Positions 9,210-18,190 of a DNA stretch of 64,000 nucleotides are shown here, one piece after another. The position numbers and the translations under genes were made by a program. The DNA comes from Cellulomonas aerilata (GTDB lineage Bacteria > Actinomycetota > Actinomycetes > Actinomycetales > Cellulomonadaceae). Positions within the stretch are counted from its first letter, which is position 1, and each line of letters starts with the position of its first letter. The notes beneath the pieces were generated by a model, which saw only the letters and a list, made by a program, of their open reading frames with translations, was not told the origin of the DNA and searched no databases. The stretch lies in NCBI RefSeq assembly GCF_007991755.1, contig NZ_BJYY01000009.1, forward strand, positions 34,384 through 98,383, written 5' to 3'.

Positions 9210-10369
9210 CCGAGACCGACCGCACCACCGCCGCCACCGCCCCGCGGGTCGTCCGCGTCGAGGGCGAGCGTCCCTACGACGTCGTCATCGGCCGGCGCCT
9301 GCTCGGCGAGCTGCCGGCCCTCCTGGGCGCCGACGTCCAGCGCGTGCTGATCATCTGCACCGAGGCGATGACCGCGTCTGCCGACGCCGTCCGCGAGGAC
9401 CTCGTCGCCCAGGGGTACCAGGCGATCCTCGCCGAGGTGCCCGACGCCGAGGGCGCCAAGTCCGCCGAGGTCGCCTCGTTCTGCTGGGGCGTGCTCGGGC
9501 AGGCCGACTTCACGCGCTCCGACGCGATCGTGTCCCTGGGCGGCGGTGCCACCACCGACCTCGCAGGGTTCGTGGCGTCCACCTGGCTGCGCGGCATCAA
9601 GGTAGTGCACATCCCCACCACGCTGCTGGCGATGGTCGACGCCGCCGTCGGGGGCAAGACCGGCATCAACACGGCGGAGGGCAAGAATCTCGTCGGCACG
9701 TTCTTCCCGCCGGCCGGTGTGCTCTGCGACCTCGCGGCGCTGGAGTCGCTGCCGAAGTGGGACTTCGTCGCGGGCCTGGCCGAGGTCATCAAGTGCGGCT
9801 TCATCGCCGACCCGCGCATCCTCGAGCTCGTCGAGGCGGACCCGGCGGGGCTCGTGGAGCGCGGCGGCGCGTCGGGGGAGGACAGCGCGGGCGAGGACGT
9901 CCTGACCGAGCTGATCGAGCGCTCCATCCGCGTCAAGGCGCGGGTCGTGGGGGAGGACCTCACCGAGGCGGGCCTCCGCGAGATCCTCAACTACGGGCAC
10001 ACCCTCGCCCACGCGATCGAGCAGGTCGAGCGCTACGCGTGGCGGCACGGGGCGGCGGTGTCCGTCGGGATGATGTTCGTCGCCGAGCTGGCGCGGCTCG
10101 CGGGCCGCCTCGACGACGCCGTCGTCGACCGTCACCGCGACATCCTCACGTCGGTGGGCCTGCCGGTGACCTACCGCGGCGACCGGTGGGAGCAGCTGCT
10201 CGCGGTCATGCGGCGCGACAAGAAGTCCCGCGGGGACCTGCTGCGCTTCGTCGTGCTCGACGACCTCGCCAGGCCCGCACGGCTGGAGGGCCCGGACCCG
10301 ACGCTGCTCGCTGCGGCCTACGCCGAGATCAGCGCGGACGCCCCGACGACGAGGACCATCTCGCTGTAG
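9206..10369 (+). CDS. aroB: 3-dehydroquinate synthase
   Basis: A 387-residue NAD- and divalent-metal-dependent enzyme that cyclises DAHP to 3-dehydroquinate. Motifs include [21 protein letters not shown] (NAD-binding Gly-rich loop), [30 protein letters not shown] with the metal-binding Glu, and [12 protein letters not shown] with a metal-binding His. The GTG start is fixed by overlap with the aroK stop. It is followed by a convergent VOC gene; aroQ, the next pathway gene, lies 2.5 kb further on. It appears intact. Confidence 0.97.
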   Translation: MTETDRTTAATAPRVVRVEGERPYDVVIGRRLLGELPALLGADVQRVLIICTEAMTASADAVREDLVAQGYQAILAEVPDAEGAKSAEVASFCWGVLGQADFTRSDAIVSLGGGATTDLAGFVASTWLRGIKVVHIPTTLLAMVDAAVGGKTGINTAEGKNLVGTFFPPAGVLCDLAALESLPKWDFVAGLAEVIKCGFIADPRILELVEADPAGLVERGGASGEDSAGEDVLTELIERSIRVKARVVGEDLTEAGLREILNYGHTLAHAIEQVERYAWRHGAAVSVGMMFVAELARLAGRLDDAVVDRHRDILTSVGLPVTYRGDRWEQLLAVMRRDKKSRGDLLRFVVLDDLARPARLEGPDPTLLAAAYAEISADAPTTRTISL

Positions 10370-10437
10370 GGCCTGGGCGCGTCCCCGCGTCCCCGCGTGG
10401 CCGCCTGACGCGAGCACCGGGCGGGCGGCGATCGACC

Positions 10438-10872
10438 TCAGGCCTGCTGGCTCGCGTAGGCCTCGGGACCCTGCTGGGCGGCGACCGGGTCCATGTACCC
10501 GAACTCGAGGACGTTGCCGTCGGGATCGGTGAGCTGGCGCTGGTACATGAAGCCCAGGTCGGTGGCCGGGTGCGACTCCGTGCCGCCCGCGGCGATGCCG
10601 TCGGCGACGGCCTTGTCGATCGCCTCACGGTCGTCGAGGAAGATGGCGGTCGCCACGGACACGGCTGCTGCCGGGTCGCCGATCGGCCGGTCGGAGAAGG
10701 TCTGGAAGTACTCCCGGACGAGGATCATGAAGTAGCTGTGGTCCTCCTCCACGACCACGCACGCGGCGTTGTGGTCGGTGAAGAGAGGATTGATGGTGAA
10801 TCCGATCGCCGTGTAGAACGCCTTCGCGCGCTCGAGGTCGCTCACCGGCAGGTTGACGAACATCGCGGTCAT
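10438..10872 (-). CDS. VOC (glyoxalase/bleomycin-resistance fold) protein
   Basis: A 144-residue protein of the vicinal-oxygen-chelate superfamily. It opens with MTAMFVNLPVSDLERAKAFY, the usual first beta-alpha unit, and ends with the second-module segment LTDPDGNVLEFGYMD, whose final acid is a typical metal ligand. Two paired beta-alpha-beta-beta-beta modules are visible. The start at 10872 is preferred because the 41 extra upstream residues are low-complexity Pro/His/Arg. It points against aroB and is unrelated to the shikimate pathway. The substrate is unknown: the superfamily includes lyases, dioxygenases and antibiotic-binding proteins. Confidence 0.78.
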   Translation of the reverse strand: MTAMFVNLPVSDLERAKAFYTAIGFTINPLFTDHNAACVVVEEDHSYFMILVREYFQTFSDRPIGDPAAAVSVATAIFLDDREAIDKAVADGIAAGGTESHPATDLGFMYQRQLTDPDGNVLEFGYMDPVAAQQGPEAYASQQA

Positions 10873-11437
10873 GGTGGTCTCGCTCTCGTGGACGGGGTGT
10901 GCGGTGCGGTGCGGGCGGTGCGGGCGGTGCGGCCGCGCTGGCGTGACCGTGGCCCTTGCTCCCTGGCTTCGACCGCCCGGTTGCTCGCAAGTCATCGGAG
11001 CAAGTGGTGAGGGGCCTGGTAGGCGCCGCGACCGGGCGGTCTCGACGGGTGGTCGTCAGCCGGTTGGGCGGTCTCGACGGGTGGTGGTCAGCCGGTTCGG
11101 CGGTCTCGACGGGGTGGTCGTCAGTGCGGCCGGGCCTCGACCTGGCCCGGCTGAGCCGCGGTAGGACCGGCAAACGGGCTGCGAGGGCGCCGCCATGCCG
11201 CCCCCCTCGCCCGGATGCGCGGCCACCTCACCCATCGCTTCCCCGACCTGAGGGGACACCGTCGTCGCCCAGCAGGTTCTGGGCGGCGCCATTTCTCGAC
11301 GGCTTCGCCCAGCATTCCACCCGCCCCCAGGTCGCTCGGACGAGAACCCGTCCACAGGCCATTGATCACTTCTCCGGCGTGTCAGTGGCTCCTCCTAGCA
11401 TGGGAATTGAGCAAAAGCCCGAGAACCCCGCGACGGA
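10873..11437. other. 565-base intergenic region between VOC and HNH genes
   Basis: No convincing gene is present. Near the VOC start it holds GTGCGG-type short repeats (about 10905-10932). An 8-bp inverted repeat CTTGCTCC/GGAGCAAG (10955-10962 and 10997-11004) and then a tandem 32-bp repeat (11034-11124) follow. A TAGCAT (11396-11401) upstream of the HNH gene is a weak -10 candidate. The rest is ordinary high-GC sequence. Confidence 0.6.
11034..11124. repeat. 32-bp tandem repeat, about 2.8 copies
   Basis: Units at 11034-11065, 11066-11097 and a partial, slightly diverged third at 11098-11124 share the core GGTCTCGACGGGTGGTCGTC. Units 1 and 2 differ at a single base; unit 3 has one inserted G. 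There is no non-repetitive spacer between units, so this is not a CRISPR. It looks like a dispersed actinobacterial intergenic repeat or a slippage product. Confidence 0.85.
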
Positions 11438-12830
11438 ATGGAGGCGGACGTGGACGTCGTCGAGCACCCGCCTGCCGCATCGTCCGCGGACCTGGCCGGA
11501 CTGGCCCCCGACGTGGCGGCGGCACTGAGCGTGCTGGCGCAGGTCACGGACACCCTGTGCGCGGCCGACGTGTCGCAGTGCGAAGGCCGCGCCGCCCTCG
11601 CGATGGTGAACGCCCTGGCCGCGGCGACGAGCCGGCTCGAGGCGCTGAAGATCCGCACCCTGCCGGTGGTCGAGGCGGACGGGCTGTGGGCGACCGGCGG
11701 AGCGCGGTCGTTCGCGACCTGGGTCGCTCGTCGCCACCACCTGCCGACGCACACGGCGCACGCCCAGGTCAGGCTCGGCCGGACGCTGCGGGACTCGCTG
11801 CCCCTGACCGACCTGGCGGCCCGGTCCGGTGAGATCTCGCTCGCGCACGCGCAGGTGCTCGCGACGCTCGCCCCCACGACGCCGCAGCGGTGCGCGGTGC
11901 TCGCGGACCCCGACAACGAGTGCAACGAGGCCTTCCTCGTCGGTGAGGCGCGCACGCGGTCCGTCGACGGCCTGCGGCTCCTCACACGCCACTCGGCCGC
12001 GGTCTTCGACCCCGACGCGGACGACCGCGGGTACGTCGAGGCGTGCGACCGGGAGCACCTGCAGCTGAGCCGTCTCGGCGACGGCTACCACCTCCAGGGC
12101 TGGCTCACCGTCCCGCACGGTCAGACGCTCAAGGTGGCCCTGGAGGCCGCCACCGCCGTACCCGCAGCGGACGACGACCGCACCACGGACCAACGACGGG
12201 CCCAGGCCCTGGCCGACGTCGCGCAGATCAGCCTCGACCACGGTCGCACCGGCAGCCGGCGGACGACCCGGCCGCGGCTCAGCGTGCTGGTCGGGCATGC
12301 GGAGCTCGCCGCGCTGGTCGCGGCCGCGCGTCGCCGTTCGGGCGAGCACGCGACGGGGGAGACGCCGGCTCGCACGCCGGGATACGGCACGCGGGCGATT
12401 CTCGCCGGCGAGAGCGTCGCCGGGCCGCCGCAGCTCGAGGACGGCACCCCCATCCCCAGGGCGCTGCTCGACCGGCTGGCGTGCGACAGCGAGATCCAGC
12501 GGATCATCTTCGGGCCGGTCGCAGGTCATGGACGTCGGCCGGGCGGAACGGACCTTCACCGGCCCCCGACGTGCGGCGATCGTCGCCCGGGACAAGCACT
12601 GCCGATATCCGACCTGCGCTGCGCCGCCGGTCCTGGCGGACGCGCACCACGTGCAGCACTGGGCACGGGACCACGGGAGCACGAGCGTCGACAACGGGAT
12701 CCTGCTCTGCTGGTACCACCACGACCTCGTCCATCGACGCCACATCGAGATCCACCGACGACGCGAGCGCTGGGTGTTCACCGACGCGCACGGCGACGAG
12801 ATCGGCGCGGAGCACGACGCGCCGGCGTGA
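11438..12830 (+). pseudogene. DUF222-HNH endonuclease (13E12-like), frameshifted
   Basis: The first frame encodes a DUF222 domain of about 360 residues from ATG 11438. It reads as far as the usual RIIFGP junction at 12501-12517, then turns into nonsense. The HNH nuclease domain continues in another frame, from SQVMDVGRAERTFTG (12519 on) through CRYPTC, DAHHVQHW, NGILLC and YHHDLVH to a stop at 12828-12830. One extra base, or two lost bases, near 12518 explains the break. Intact members are 400-500 residue HNH proteins present in many copies in actinobacteria, often between housekeeping genes. It could be a decayed copy, a sequencing error or a programmed shift. Confidence 0.8.
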
Positions 12831-12868
12831 AGGCGTGAGGCGCGGCGTCTCCTCGGTGCGCCGGGCCC

Positions 12869-12874
12869 TAGGCT
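12869..12874 (+). promoter_or_regulatory. -10 element of a leaderless aroQ transcript
   Basis: TAGGCT is followed by seven bases and the aroQ ATG, placing the expected transcription start at the A of the start codon. There is no Shine-Dalgarno sequence. Confidence 0.6.
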
Positions 12875-12881
12875 CGCCGCC

Positions 12882-13328
12882 ATGACTCGCGTGCTCGTGC
12901 TGAACGGACCCAACCTCGGCCGGCTGGGGGTACGGGAGCCCGAGGTCTACGGGGCGGCGTCGTACGACGACCTCGTGTCCGCTGCCGGCGCATGGGGCAC
13001 CGAGCTCCACCTCGACGTGGAGGTGCGCCAGACCGACGACGAGTCGGAGATCGTCCACTGGCTGCACGAGGCGGTCGACTCGCGCGTCCACGTGGTCATC
13101 AACCCCGCCGCGTTCACGCACTACTCGTACGCGCTGCGGGACGCCGCTGCGCAGGTGACGACCTCCGGGCTCCTGCTCGTGGAGGTGCACCTGTCTAACC
13201 CCGCGGCGCGCGAGGCGTTCCGCTCGCACTCCGTCGTCGGGCCCGTCGCGACGGGGACGGTCGCCGGCTTCGGCTTCGACTCCTACCGCCTCGCCCTGCA
13301 GGCCGTCGCGCAGCGTCTGACCGCTTGA
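12882..13328 (+). CDS. aroQ: Type II 3-dehydroquinate dehydratase
   Basis: A 148-residue enzyme that removes water from 3-dehydroquinate by the trans mechanism and normally forms a dodecamer. It shows LNGPNLGRLG, REPEVYG with the catalytic Tyr, VVINPAAFTHYS with the substrate-binding Asn and following residues, and VEVHLSNPAAREAFR containing the catalytic-region His. The usual second Asn of NGPNLN is Gly here. The start is set by a -10 hexamer seven bases upstream. It belongs with aroC-aroK-aroB but has been separated from them by the VOC and HNH region, and it carries its own promoter. Confidence 0.95.
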   Translation: MTRVLVLNGPNLGRLGVREPEVYGAASYDDLVSAAGAWGTELHLDVEVRQTDDESEIVHWLHEAVDSRVHVVINPAAFTHYSYALRDAAAQVTTSGLLLVEVHLSNPAAREAFRSHSVVGPVATGTVAGFGFDSYRLALQAVAQRLTA

Positions 13329-13378
13329 TCCGATTGCAGCAACAAGGTTCCGACATGGTGGAGCGAGGAACCAGACTC

Positions 13379-13384
13379 TAGCCT
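13379..13384 (+). promoter_or_regulatory. -10 element of a leaderless SatD-like gene transcript
   Basis: TAGCCT lies seven bases before the GTG at 13392. The spacing is the same as at aroQ and no ribosome-binding site is present, which supports this start codon over the ATG at 13401. Confidence 0.58.
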
Positions 13385-13391
13385 TGTCGAC

Positions 13392-14027
13392 GTGCTCGTG
13401 ATGACGGTCGACCAGATCGGCAGCCGTCGCGTGGGGGACCGCGTGGACGACCTGCTCGAGACGCTCGCTCAGCACCTGGCCCGGGAGCCCGGACGGCGTC
13501 CGGTCCGCGCGTTCGAGCGCACCGTCGGCGACGAGGTGCAGGCGGTGCTCGACGACGCCGTGCTCGTCGTCGAGCTCAGTGCGGCCATCCTGCGCACCGG
13601 GGGCTGGAGCGTCGGGATCGGCGCCGGACCGGTGGTCGAGCCGCTGCCGGCGTCCAGCCGGGCGGGTTCGGGGGACGCGTTCGTGCTCGCCCGCGCGGCG
13701 GTCGAGCGGGCCAAGACCCGCCCCGGCGGTGTCGCGGTCGCCGTCGTCGGCAGCGACCCCGTCCCCGCCGCAGACGCCGAGGCGGTCCTCACGCTGCTGG
13801 GCGCCGTGGCGTCCCGGCGGACGGCGGCCGGGTGGCAGGTCATCGACGCCGTCCGGGACGCCGGCGCAGGGGCTCGTCAGGGGGAGGTGGCCCGGCGCCT
13901 CGGGGTCACCCAGCAGGCGGTGAGCCAGCGCCTGCGCACGGCCCTGTGGGCGGAGGAGCTGGCAGCCCGGCCGCTCGCGGCGCGGCTGCTGCGGGCCGCC
14001 GAGGGCACCCGGGTGCTCGGCGCGTGA
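13392..14027 (+). CDS. SatD-like protein with C-terminal helix-turn-helix
   Basis: A 211-residue protein. The N-terminal two thirds resemble the SatD family: TVDQIGSRR matches the GDIIGS-type opening, ERTVGDEVQAVL matches the conserved GDEFQ segment, and SRAGSGDAFVLARAAVERAK matches the DGPAFYLAR-type segment. Family knowledge suggests a nucleotidyl-cyclase-like fold of unknown activity. The last 50 residues form a helix-turn-helix (RQGEVARRLGVTQQAVSQRLR) like sigma-factor region 4 or MarR-type domains, so it may bind DNA. It sits between aroQ and efp with its own leaderless promoter. The function is not known; a transcriptional regulator is the best guess. Confidence 0.65.
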   Translation: MLVMTVDQIGSRRVGDRVDDLLETLAQHLAREPGRRPVRAFERTVGDEVQAVLDDAVLVVELSAAILRTGGWSVGIGAGPVVEPLPASSRAGSGDAFVLARAAVERAKTRPGGVAVAVVGSDPVPAADAEAVLTLLGAVASRRTAAGWQVIDAVRDAGAGARQGEVARRLGVTQQAVSQRLRTALWAEELAARPLAARLLRAAEGTRVLGA

Positions 14028-14051
14028 ACCGCCGCCCCTGCGTCGGCAGGC

Positions 14052-14057
14052 TAGGAT
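14052..14057 (+). promoter_or_regulatory. -10 element upstream of efp
   Basis: TAGGAT places a transcription start near 14064, about 60 bases ahead of the efp GTG. Unlike most neighbouring promoters, it would give an mRNA with a leader. No clear -35 was seen. Confidence 0.4.
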
Positions 14058-14123
14058 CGACGGCGGTCTGCCGGGCGCCGAGTGCGCCGGCACGCATGCA
14101 CCCCCTCGACGAAAGCAGCCATC

Positions 14124-14687
14124 GTGGCCACCACCAACGACCTGAAGAACGGCACCGTCCTGCGCATCGACGGTCAGCTCTGGACCGTCATCGAGTTCCA
14201 GCACGTCAAGCCCGGCAAGGGTGGCGCGTTCGTGCGCACCAAGCTCAAGAACGTCCTCTCCGGCAAGGTCGTCGACAAGACGTTCAACGCCGGCCTGAAG
14301 GTCGAGACGGCGAACGTCGACAAGCGCGACATGCAGTACCTGTACAAGGACGGCACGGATTACGTGTTCATGGACACGGACAACTACGACCAGCTGCACG
14401 TGTCGGAGACGACCGTCGGCGACGCGTCGAACTTCCTGCTCGAGAACCAGAGCGCGATGGTCGCCACCAACGAGGGCATCCCGCTGTACGTCGAGCTGCC
14501 GCCGTCGGTCGTCCTGGAGATCACCTACACCGAGCCCGGCCTGCAGGGTGACCGCTCCACCGGCGGCACGAAGCCGGCGACGCTCGAGACCGGCCACCAG
14601 ATCCAGGTCCCGCTCTTCCTGGAGACCGGCACCCGGGTCAAGGTCGACACCCGCGACAGCAGCTACCTGGGCCGCGTGAACGACTAA
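14124..14687 (+). CDS. efp: Translation elongation factor P
   Basis: A 187-residue factor that rescues ribosomes stalled on polyproline. The KOW-like domain I carries the loop [14 protein letters not shown] with Lys32 at the tip, which would face the peptidyl-transferase centre. The signature region [30 protein letters not shown] and the C-terminal [17 protein letters not shown] are complete. The GTG at 14124 gives the standard length. nusB starts on the base after its TAA, so the two genes are cotranscribed. Confidence 0.97.
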   Translation: MATTNDLKNGTVLRIDGQLWTVIEFQHVKPGKGGAFVRTKLKNVLSGKVVDKTFNAGLKVETANVDKRDMQYLYKDGTDYVFMDTDNYDQLHVSETTVGDASNFLLENQSAMVATNEGIPLYVELPPSVVLEITYTEPGLQGDRSTGGTKPATLETGHQIQVPLFLETGTRVKVDTRDSSYLGRVND

Positions 14688-15104
14688 GTGGGTGCCCGGA
14701 CCAAGGCGCGCAAGCGCGCCCTCGACGTCCTCTTCGAGGCGGAGCAGCGTCAGCGGGACCCGCTGACGCTGCTCGCCGAGCGGATCGCCGAGCCCGGCAC
14801 CGAGGCGGCCCTGCCGCAGTACTCCGTGGACATCGTCGAGGGCGTCCTCGCCGAGCGGCCCCGCATCGACGAGGTGCTGTCCACGCACTCCCACGGCTGG
14901 ACGCTCGAGCGCATGCCGGCCGTCGACCGCGCCCTGCTGCGCATCGGCACCTGGGAGGTCCTCTACAACGACGAGGTGCCCGACGCCGTCGCGGTGGACG
15001 AGGCGGTCGAGCTCGCCCGCACGCTGTCCACCGACGAGTCCCCGACCTTCGTCAACGGCCTGCTCGGCCGGATCGTCGACCTCAAGCCGACGCTGCTCGC
15101 CTGA
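14688..15104 (+). CDS. nusB: Transcription antitermination factor NusB
   Basis: A 138-residue all-helical protein that joins NusE, NusA and NusG on boxA RNA during rRNA transcription. [19 protein letters not shown] is the Arg-rich N-terminal RNA-binding helix. [32 protein letters not shown] and FVNGLLGRI are the family signatures. It starts with GTG directly after the efp stop codon, with no intergenic base. A hairpin follows, and the next gene is convergent. Confidence 0.96.
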   Translation: MGARTKARKRALDVLFEAEQRQRDPLTLLAERIAEPGTEAALPQYSVDIVEGVLAERPRIDEVLSTHSHGWTLERMPAVDRALLRIGTWEVLYNDEVPDAVAVDEAVELARTLSTDESPTFVNGLLGRIVDLKPTLLA

Positions 15105-15110
15105 CCGGTC

Positions 15111-15141
15111 CCGACCGGCCTGTCCGGTCTTGCCCGGTCGG
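15111..15141 (+). terminator. Hairpin between nusB and the convergent GGDEF-EAL gene
   Basis: GACCGG (15113-15118) pairs with CCGGTC (15124-15129) over a five-base loop. Alternatively CCGACCGG (15111-15118) pairs with CCGGTCGG (15134-15141). It lies just past the nusB stop and could end transcripts from either side. There is no strong U-run. Confidence 0.45.
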
Positions 15142-15162
15142 CACCTCCGGCAGGAGCGGTCC

Positions 15163-17403
15163 CTACCGCTCGGCGGGCCGGGGGAGCCGGACCGGCCCCG
15201 GACGGCCCGCCGCCGGCCGCCCGAGGAGGAACCCCTGCAGCTTCGGCACGCCGAGGGCGACCAGCGCGTCGAGCTGCTCGAGGGTCTCCACGCCCTCGGC
15301 CACGACGTCCAGCCGGTAGGCCTGCGCCAGGCTGACGATCGCGCGGACCACCGCTGCGCCCTCGTCCGTCGTCACCGCGTCGACGAACGCGCGGTCGATC
15401 TTCAGGACGTCGACCGGCAGCGTCGCGAGCCGCGCGAAGGAGCTGTAGCCGGTCCCGAAGTCGTCGATCGCGATCCGCGCGCCGAGCGCGCGCAGACGCG
15501 TGAGCGACTCCAGGACGTGCGGCATGTCCTGCAGCAGCGCGCTCTCGGTGATCTCGAGGGTCAGCCGGCCCCAGTCCCCGCGGCCCCAGTCGGCGACGAC
15601 GTGGTCGACGAAGGACGGCTCCGCGAGCTGGCGTGCGGCCACGTTGACCATGACGGGGAGACCCATCCGCCGCGAGCCGCCCCTGGCGATGCCCACGATC
15701 GTGCGGCCGATCGGGACGATCAGCCCGGTGTCCTCCGCGAACGGCAGCCACTCACCGGGCATCCGCAGCCGTCCGCCGTGCTCCCACCTCGCAAGGGCCT
15801 CGACGCCGACCACCTCGAGCGTCCGGGCGTCCACGACGGGCTGGTAGTGCACGGTGAGCTCGTTGCCGACCAGGGCGACGTCGAGCTCGCGCCGCAGCTC
15901 CTCCTCGGCCTGCATGCGGGCGCGGAGCGCGTCGTCGAACACGACGACGCCGGACCGGGTGCGCTTGGCCTCGAGCATCGCGGCGTCGGCCTGGCGCAGC
16001 AGGTGCTCCGGCGCGCCGGCCGACTCGGGGCACCACAGGGCGATGCCCACCGACAGCAGCGGGACCGCGCGGTCCGGCACGCCGGTCGACAGGCCGCTCC
16101 GGATGCGCCACGCGAGGTCGCGCAGCGCCTCCGGCGGCCCCGGTTCCGCCAGGACGACGACGAGCTCGTCGCCGCCGAAGCGCGCGACGACGCCGTCCTC
16201 GCCGGCCGTCGCCCGCAGGTGGCGGCCGGCGTCCGTGAGCAGGCGGTCGCCCCAGGCGTGGCCGTGCAGCTCGTTCTCGATCTTCAACCCGTCGAGGTCG
16301 CAGAAGAGGACCGCCAGCTGGTGGTTGCGCTCGGACGCGGTGCGGATCGCCGCGGCGAGGTGGCGCTCGAGCGCATGCCGGTTGGGCAGCCCGGTGAGGG
16401 AGTCGACGAACGCCGCCTGCCGCAGGTCCCGCGCCAGGGTGATCCGCTCGGCCGCGCTGGAGACCAGGCGGGCCAGGTCGTCGAGGAACCCGGCGGCCCG
16501 CGGGTCGGTCGACGCCCCGTCGGCACGCTCGAACGTGGTGACGAACCGACCGCAGGGCAACGGGCGGGTCGTGCCGGCGACCGTCGGGTCGCCGAGGTGC
16601 CGGCGCGCGATCGTCTCGGCCTGCTGCAGCAGGCCGTCGGGCTCGGTCGCCACCGACGCCGCGCTGCTGGCCTCCGAGAGCGCGTCCCGCAGCGCGTGCT
16701 GCCGACGGGTCTCGCGATCCACCGTGGCGAGGCGCCCCAGCCCGACGGCCGTCAGGCCGGCCACCAGCGGCAGCGTCCAGGTGACCGTCAGGGGGTGCGT
16801 CCAGGGACCGACCGGCGCCAGGTAGGGGAGCGCCAGGAGCGCGACCGACACCAGCCCCGTCCCGCCGATGACGACCGACGCGCGCCGGTCGTCCGTGCTC
16901 CGCAGCGCGCGCAGCAGATAGCCGACGACGACGAGCAGCGGCAGGAAGAACGTCGGGACCGCGAGCGGACCGCGGACGCTGCTCGCCCCCGTGGAGGCGA
17001 CCACGACCAGGTCCGTGGTGAGCCACACGACGGCGCGCAGCGCGAAGGCGGCCGCTGCGGCGAGCACCCAGGCACGGACCGGCGGCCCACCCGTGAAGGC
17101 GGCCACGGTCGGCAGCGCGAGGACCACGCAGGTCGCCAGCACCTGCGCCCGGGCGAACATGACGACGTCGTACGCCGTCCCGGGCGGCAGGACCGACAGG
17201 GCGACGTTGACGGCGAGCAGGACCCCGATCGCCGCCGTCCACGCCAGCAGCCAGCCCGAGCCGCTGCGCCCGCGGTCGTTGCGCCACCAGATGGCCTGCA
17301 GGAGGCACAGGCCTGCGACCAGGCCGGCCGCCACGCTCTGCGTGACGACGGCGACGAAGGAGACGCTCACGGGCATGGGACGAGTATCAGTCATCAAGCC
17401 CAT
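15163..17403 (-). CDS. Membrane GGDEF-EAL cyclic-di-GMP protein
   Basis: A 746-residue protein. The N-terminal third has about seven or eight hydrophobic segments (residues 13-225), probably an integral sensor. A linker follows, then a GGDEF domain (about 328-490) with DLDGLKIEN and the active-site variant GGDEL at 410-414. The C-terminal EAL domain retains [41 protein letters not shown] and VAEGVET, that is, all metal and catalytic residues of an active phosphodiesterase. No RxxD inhibitory site precedes GGDEL. The start at 17403 has AGGA eight bases upstream; ATGs at 17394 and 17376 are alternatives. It may tune cyclic di-GMP, a regulator of pili in other bacteria. Confidence 0.9.
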   Translation of the reverse strand: MGLMTDTRPMPVSVSFVAVVTQSVAAGLVAGLCLLQAIWWRNDRGRSGSGWLLAWTAAIGVLLAVNVALSVLPPGTAYDVVMFARAQVLATCVVLALPTVAAFTGGPPVRAWVLAAAAAFALRAVVWLTTDLVVVASTGASSVRGPLAVPTFFLPLLVVVGYLLRALRSTDDRRASVVIGGTGLVSVALLALPYLAPVGPWTHPLTVTWTLPLVAGLTAVGLGRLATVDRETRRQHALRDALSEASSAASVATEPDGLLQQAETIARRHLGDPTVAGTTRPLPCGRFVTTFERADGASTDPRAAGFLDDLARLVSSAAERITLARDLRQAAFVDSLTGLPNRHALERHLAAAIRTASERNHQLAVLFCDLDGLKIENELHGHAWGDRLLTDAGRHLRATAGEDGVVARFGGDELVVVLAEPGPPEALRDLAWRIRSGLSTGVPDRAVPLLSVGIALWCPESAGAPEHLLRQADAAMLEAKRTRSGVVVFDDALRARMQAEEELRRELDVALVGNELTVHYQPVVDARTLEVVGVEALARWEHGGRLRMPGEWLPFAEDTGLIVPIGRTIVGIARGGSRRMGLPVMVNVAARQLAEPSFVDHVVADWGRGDWGRLTLEITESALLQDMPHVLESLTRLRALGARIAIDDFGTGYSSFARLATLPVDVLKIDRAFVDAVTTDEGAAVVRAIVSLAQAYRLDVVAEGVETLEQLDALVALGVPKLQGFLLGRPAAGRPGPVRLPRPAER

Positions 17404-17564
17404 GACTGGAGTCCTGAAGGACTGCACAAGCCGGCGCGTCGCCCGCACGGGCGCCAGGTCCACCCGATCGAGCCACCCGTCCGGAGCAGCACCGGAGCCG
17501 TCGACGGTCGACCACCGGGTGCCCGCTGGGCGGACGCCCGTCCAGCTGCACGGTCACCGGCGGG

Positions 17565-17570
17565 TATCGT
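17565..17570 (+). promoter_or_regulatory. -10 element of the pyr operon
   Basis: TATCGT predicts a transcription start near 17577, nine bases before the PyrR-binding hairpin begins. The leader would thus consist almost wholly of the regulatory hairpin and the ribosome-binding site. Confidence 0.45.
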
Positions 17571-17585
17571 CGGCGCCGACAGACA

Positions 17586-17622
17586 TTCCTTTAAGGCCCG
17601 TCCTGTGAGGCGGGGAAGGAGG
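17586..17622 (+). promoter_or_regulatory. PyrR-binding hairpin that sequesters the pyrR Shine-Dalgarno
   Basis: The upper stem CCCG (17597-17600) with CGGG (17611-17614) closes the loop TCCTGTGAGG, which matches the conserved PyrR recognition loop. The lower stem pairs TCCTT (17587-17591) with AAGGA (17616-17620), which is part of the AAGGAGG ribosome-binding site. PyrR bound with UMP would hold the site closed. This matches the translational repression described for mycobacterial pyr operons. Confidence 0.8.
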
Positions 17623-17629
17623 TCGCCGG

Positions 17630-18190
17630 ATGACGTCCGGCCCTGCTGTGCCCACGACCGTGCTGGGCGCTCCCGAGATCGGTCGAGCGCTGACCCGCAT
17701 CGCCCACGAGCTCCTCGAGCGCAACAAGGGTGCCCACGACCTCGTCCTGCTCGGCATCCCGACGCGGGGCCTGCCGCTCGCCGAGCGCCTCGCGCGCCGC
17801 CTCGCCGCCGTCGAGCCGGGCCTGGACCCGCTGGCGCTGGTCGGGGTCCTCGACGTGACGATGTACCGCGACGACCTGTCCCGGCACCCCACCCGGCCGA
17901 TCGGGACCACCCGGCTGCCCGCAGGCGGCATCGACGGCAAGGTGGTCGTGCTGGTCGACGACGTCCTGTACTCCGGCCGCACCATCCGCGCCGCGCTCGA
18001 CGCGATCAACGACCTCGGCCGCCCGCGTGCGGTGCAGCTGGCCGCGCTCGTCGACCGTGGGCACCGCGAGCTGCCGATCCGCGCGGACTACGTCGGCAAG
18101 AACCTGCCCACGTCCCAGGCCGAGCGGGTCCGGGTGCTGCTGGACGAGACGGACGGCCGCGACGCCGTCCTCATCGAGGCGACCCGGTGA
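17630..18190 (+). CDS. pyrR: Pyr operon regulator/uracil phosphoribosyltransferase PyrR
   Basis: A 186-residue PRTase-fold protein that senses UMP/UTP against PRPP, binds the pyr leader RNA and has some uracil phosphoribosyltransferase activity. [18 protein letters not shown] is the PRPP-binding loop. [18 protein letters not shown] and [16 protein letters not shown] are family signatures; basic residues in these regions contact RNA. The ATG is seven bases after AAGGAGG, itself inside the regulatory hairpin, so the gene is autoregulated. It heads the pyr operon and overlaps pyrB in a GTGA junction. Confidence 0.95.
   Translation: MTSGPAVPTTVLGAPEIGRALTRIAHELLERNKGAHDLVLLGIPTRGLPLAERLARRLAAVEPGLDPLALVGVLDVTMYRDDLSRHPTRPIGTTRLPAGGIDGKVVVLVDDVLYSGRTIRAALDAINDLGRPRAVQLAALVDRGHRELPIRADYVGKNLPTSQAERVRVLLDETDGRDAVLIEATR

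Noticed and set aside
11034..11124. Possible CRISPR array
   Set aside because: Units are directly tandem without spacers and no cas gene is near.
11350..11360. DnaA-box-like GTCCACAGG
   Set aside because: A single near match without a cluster of boxes, dnaA or dnaN nearby; not an origin.
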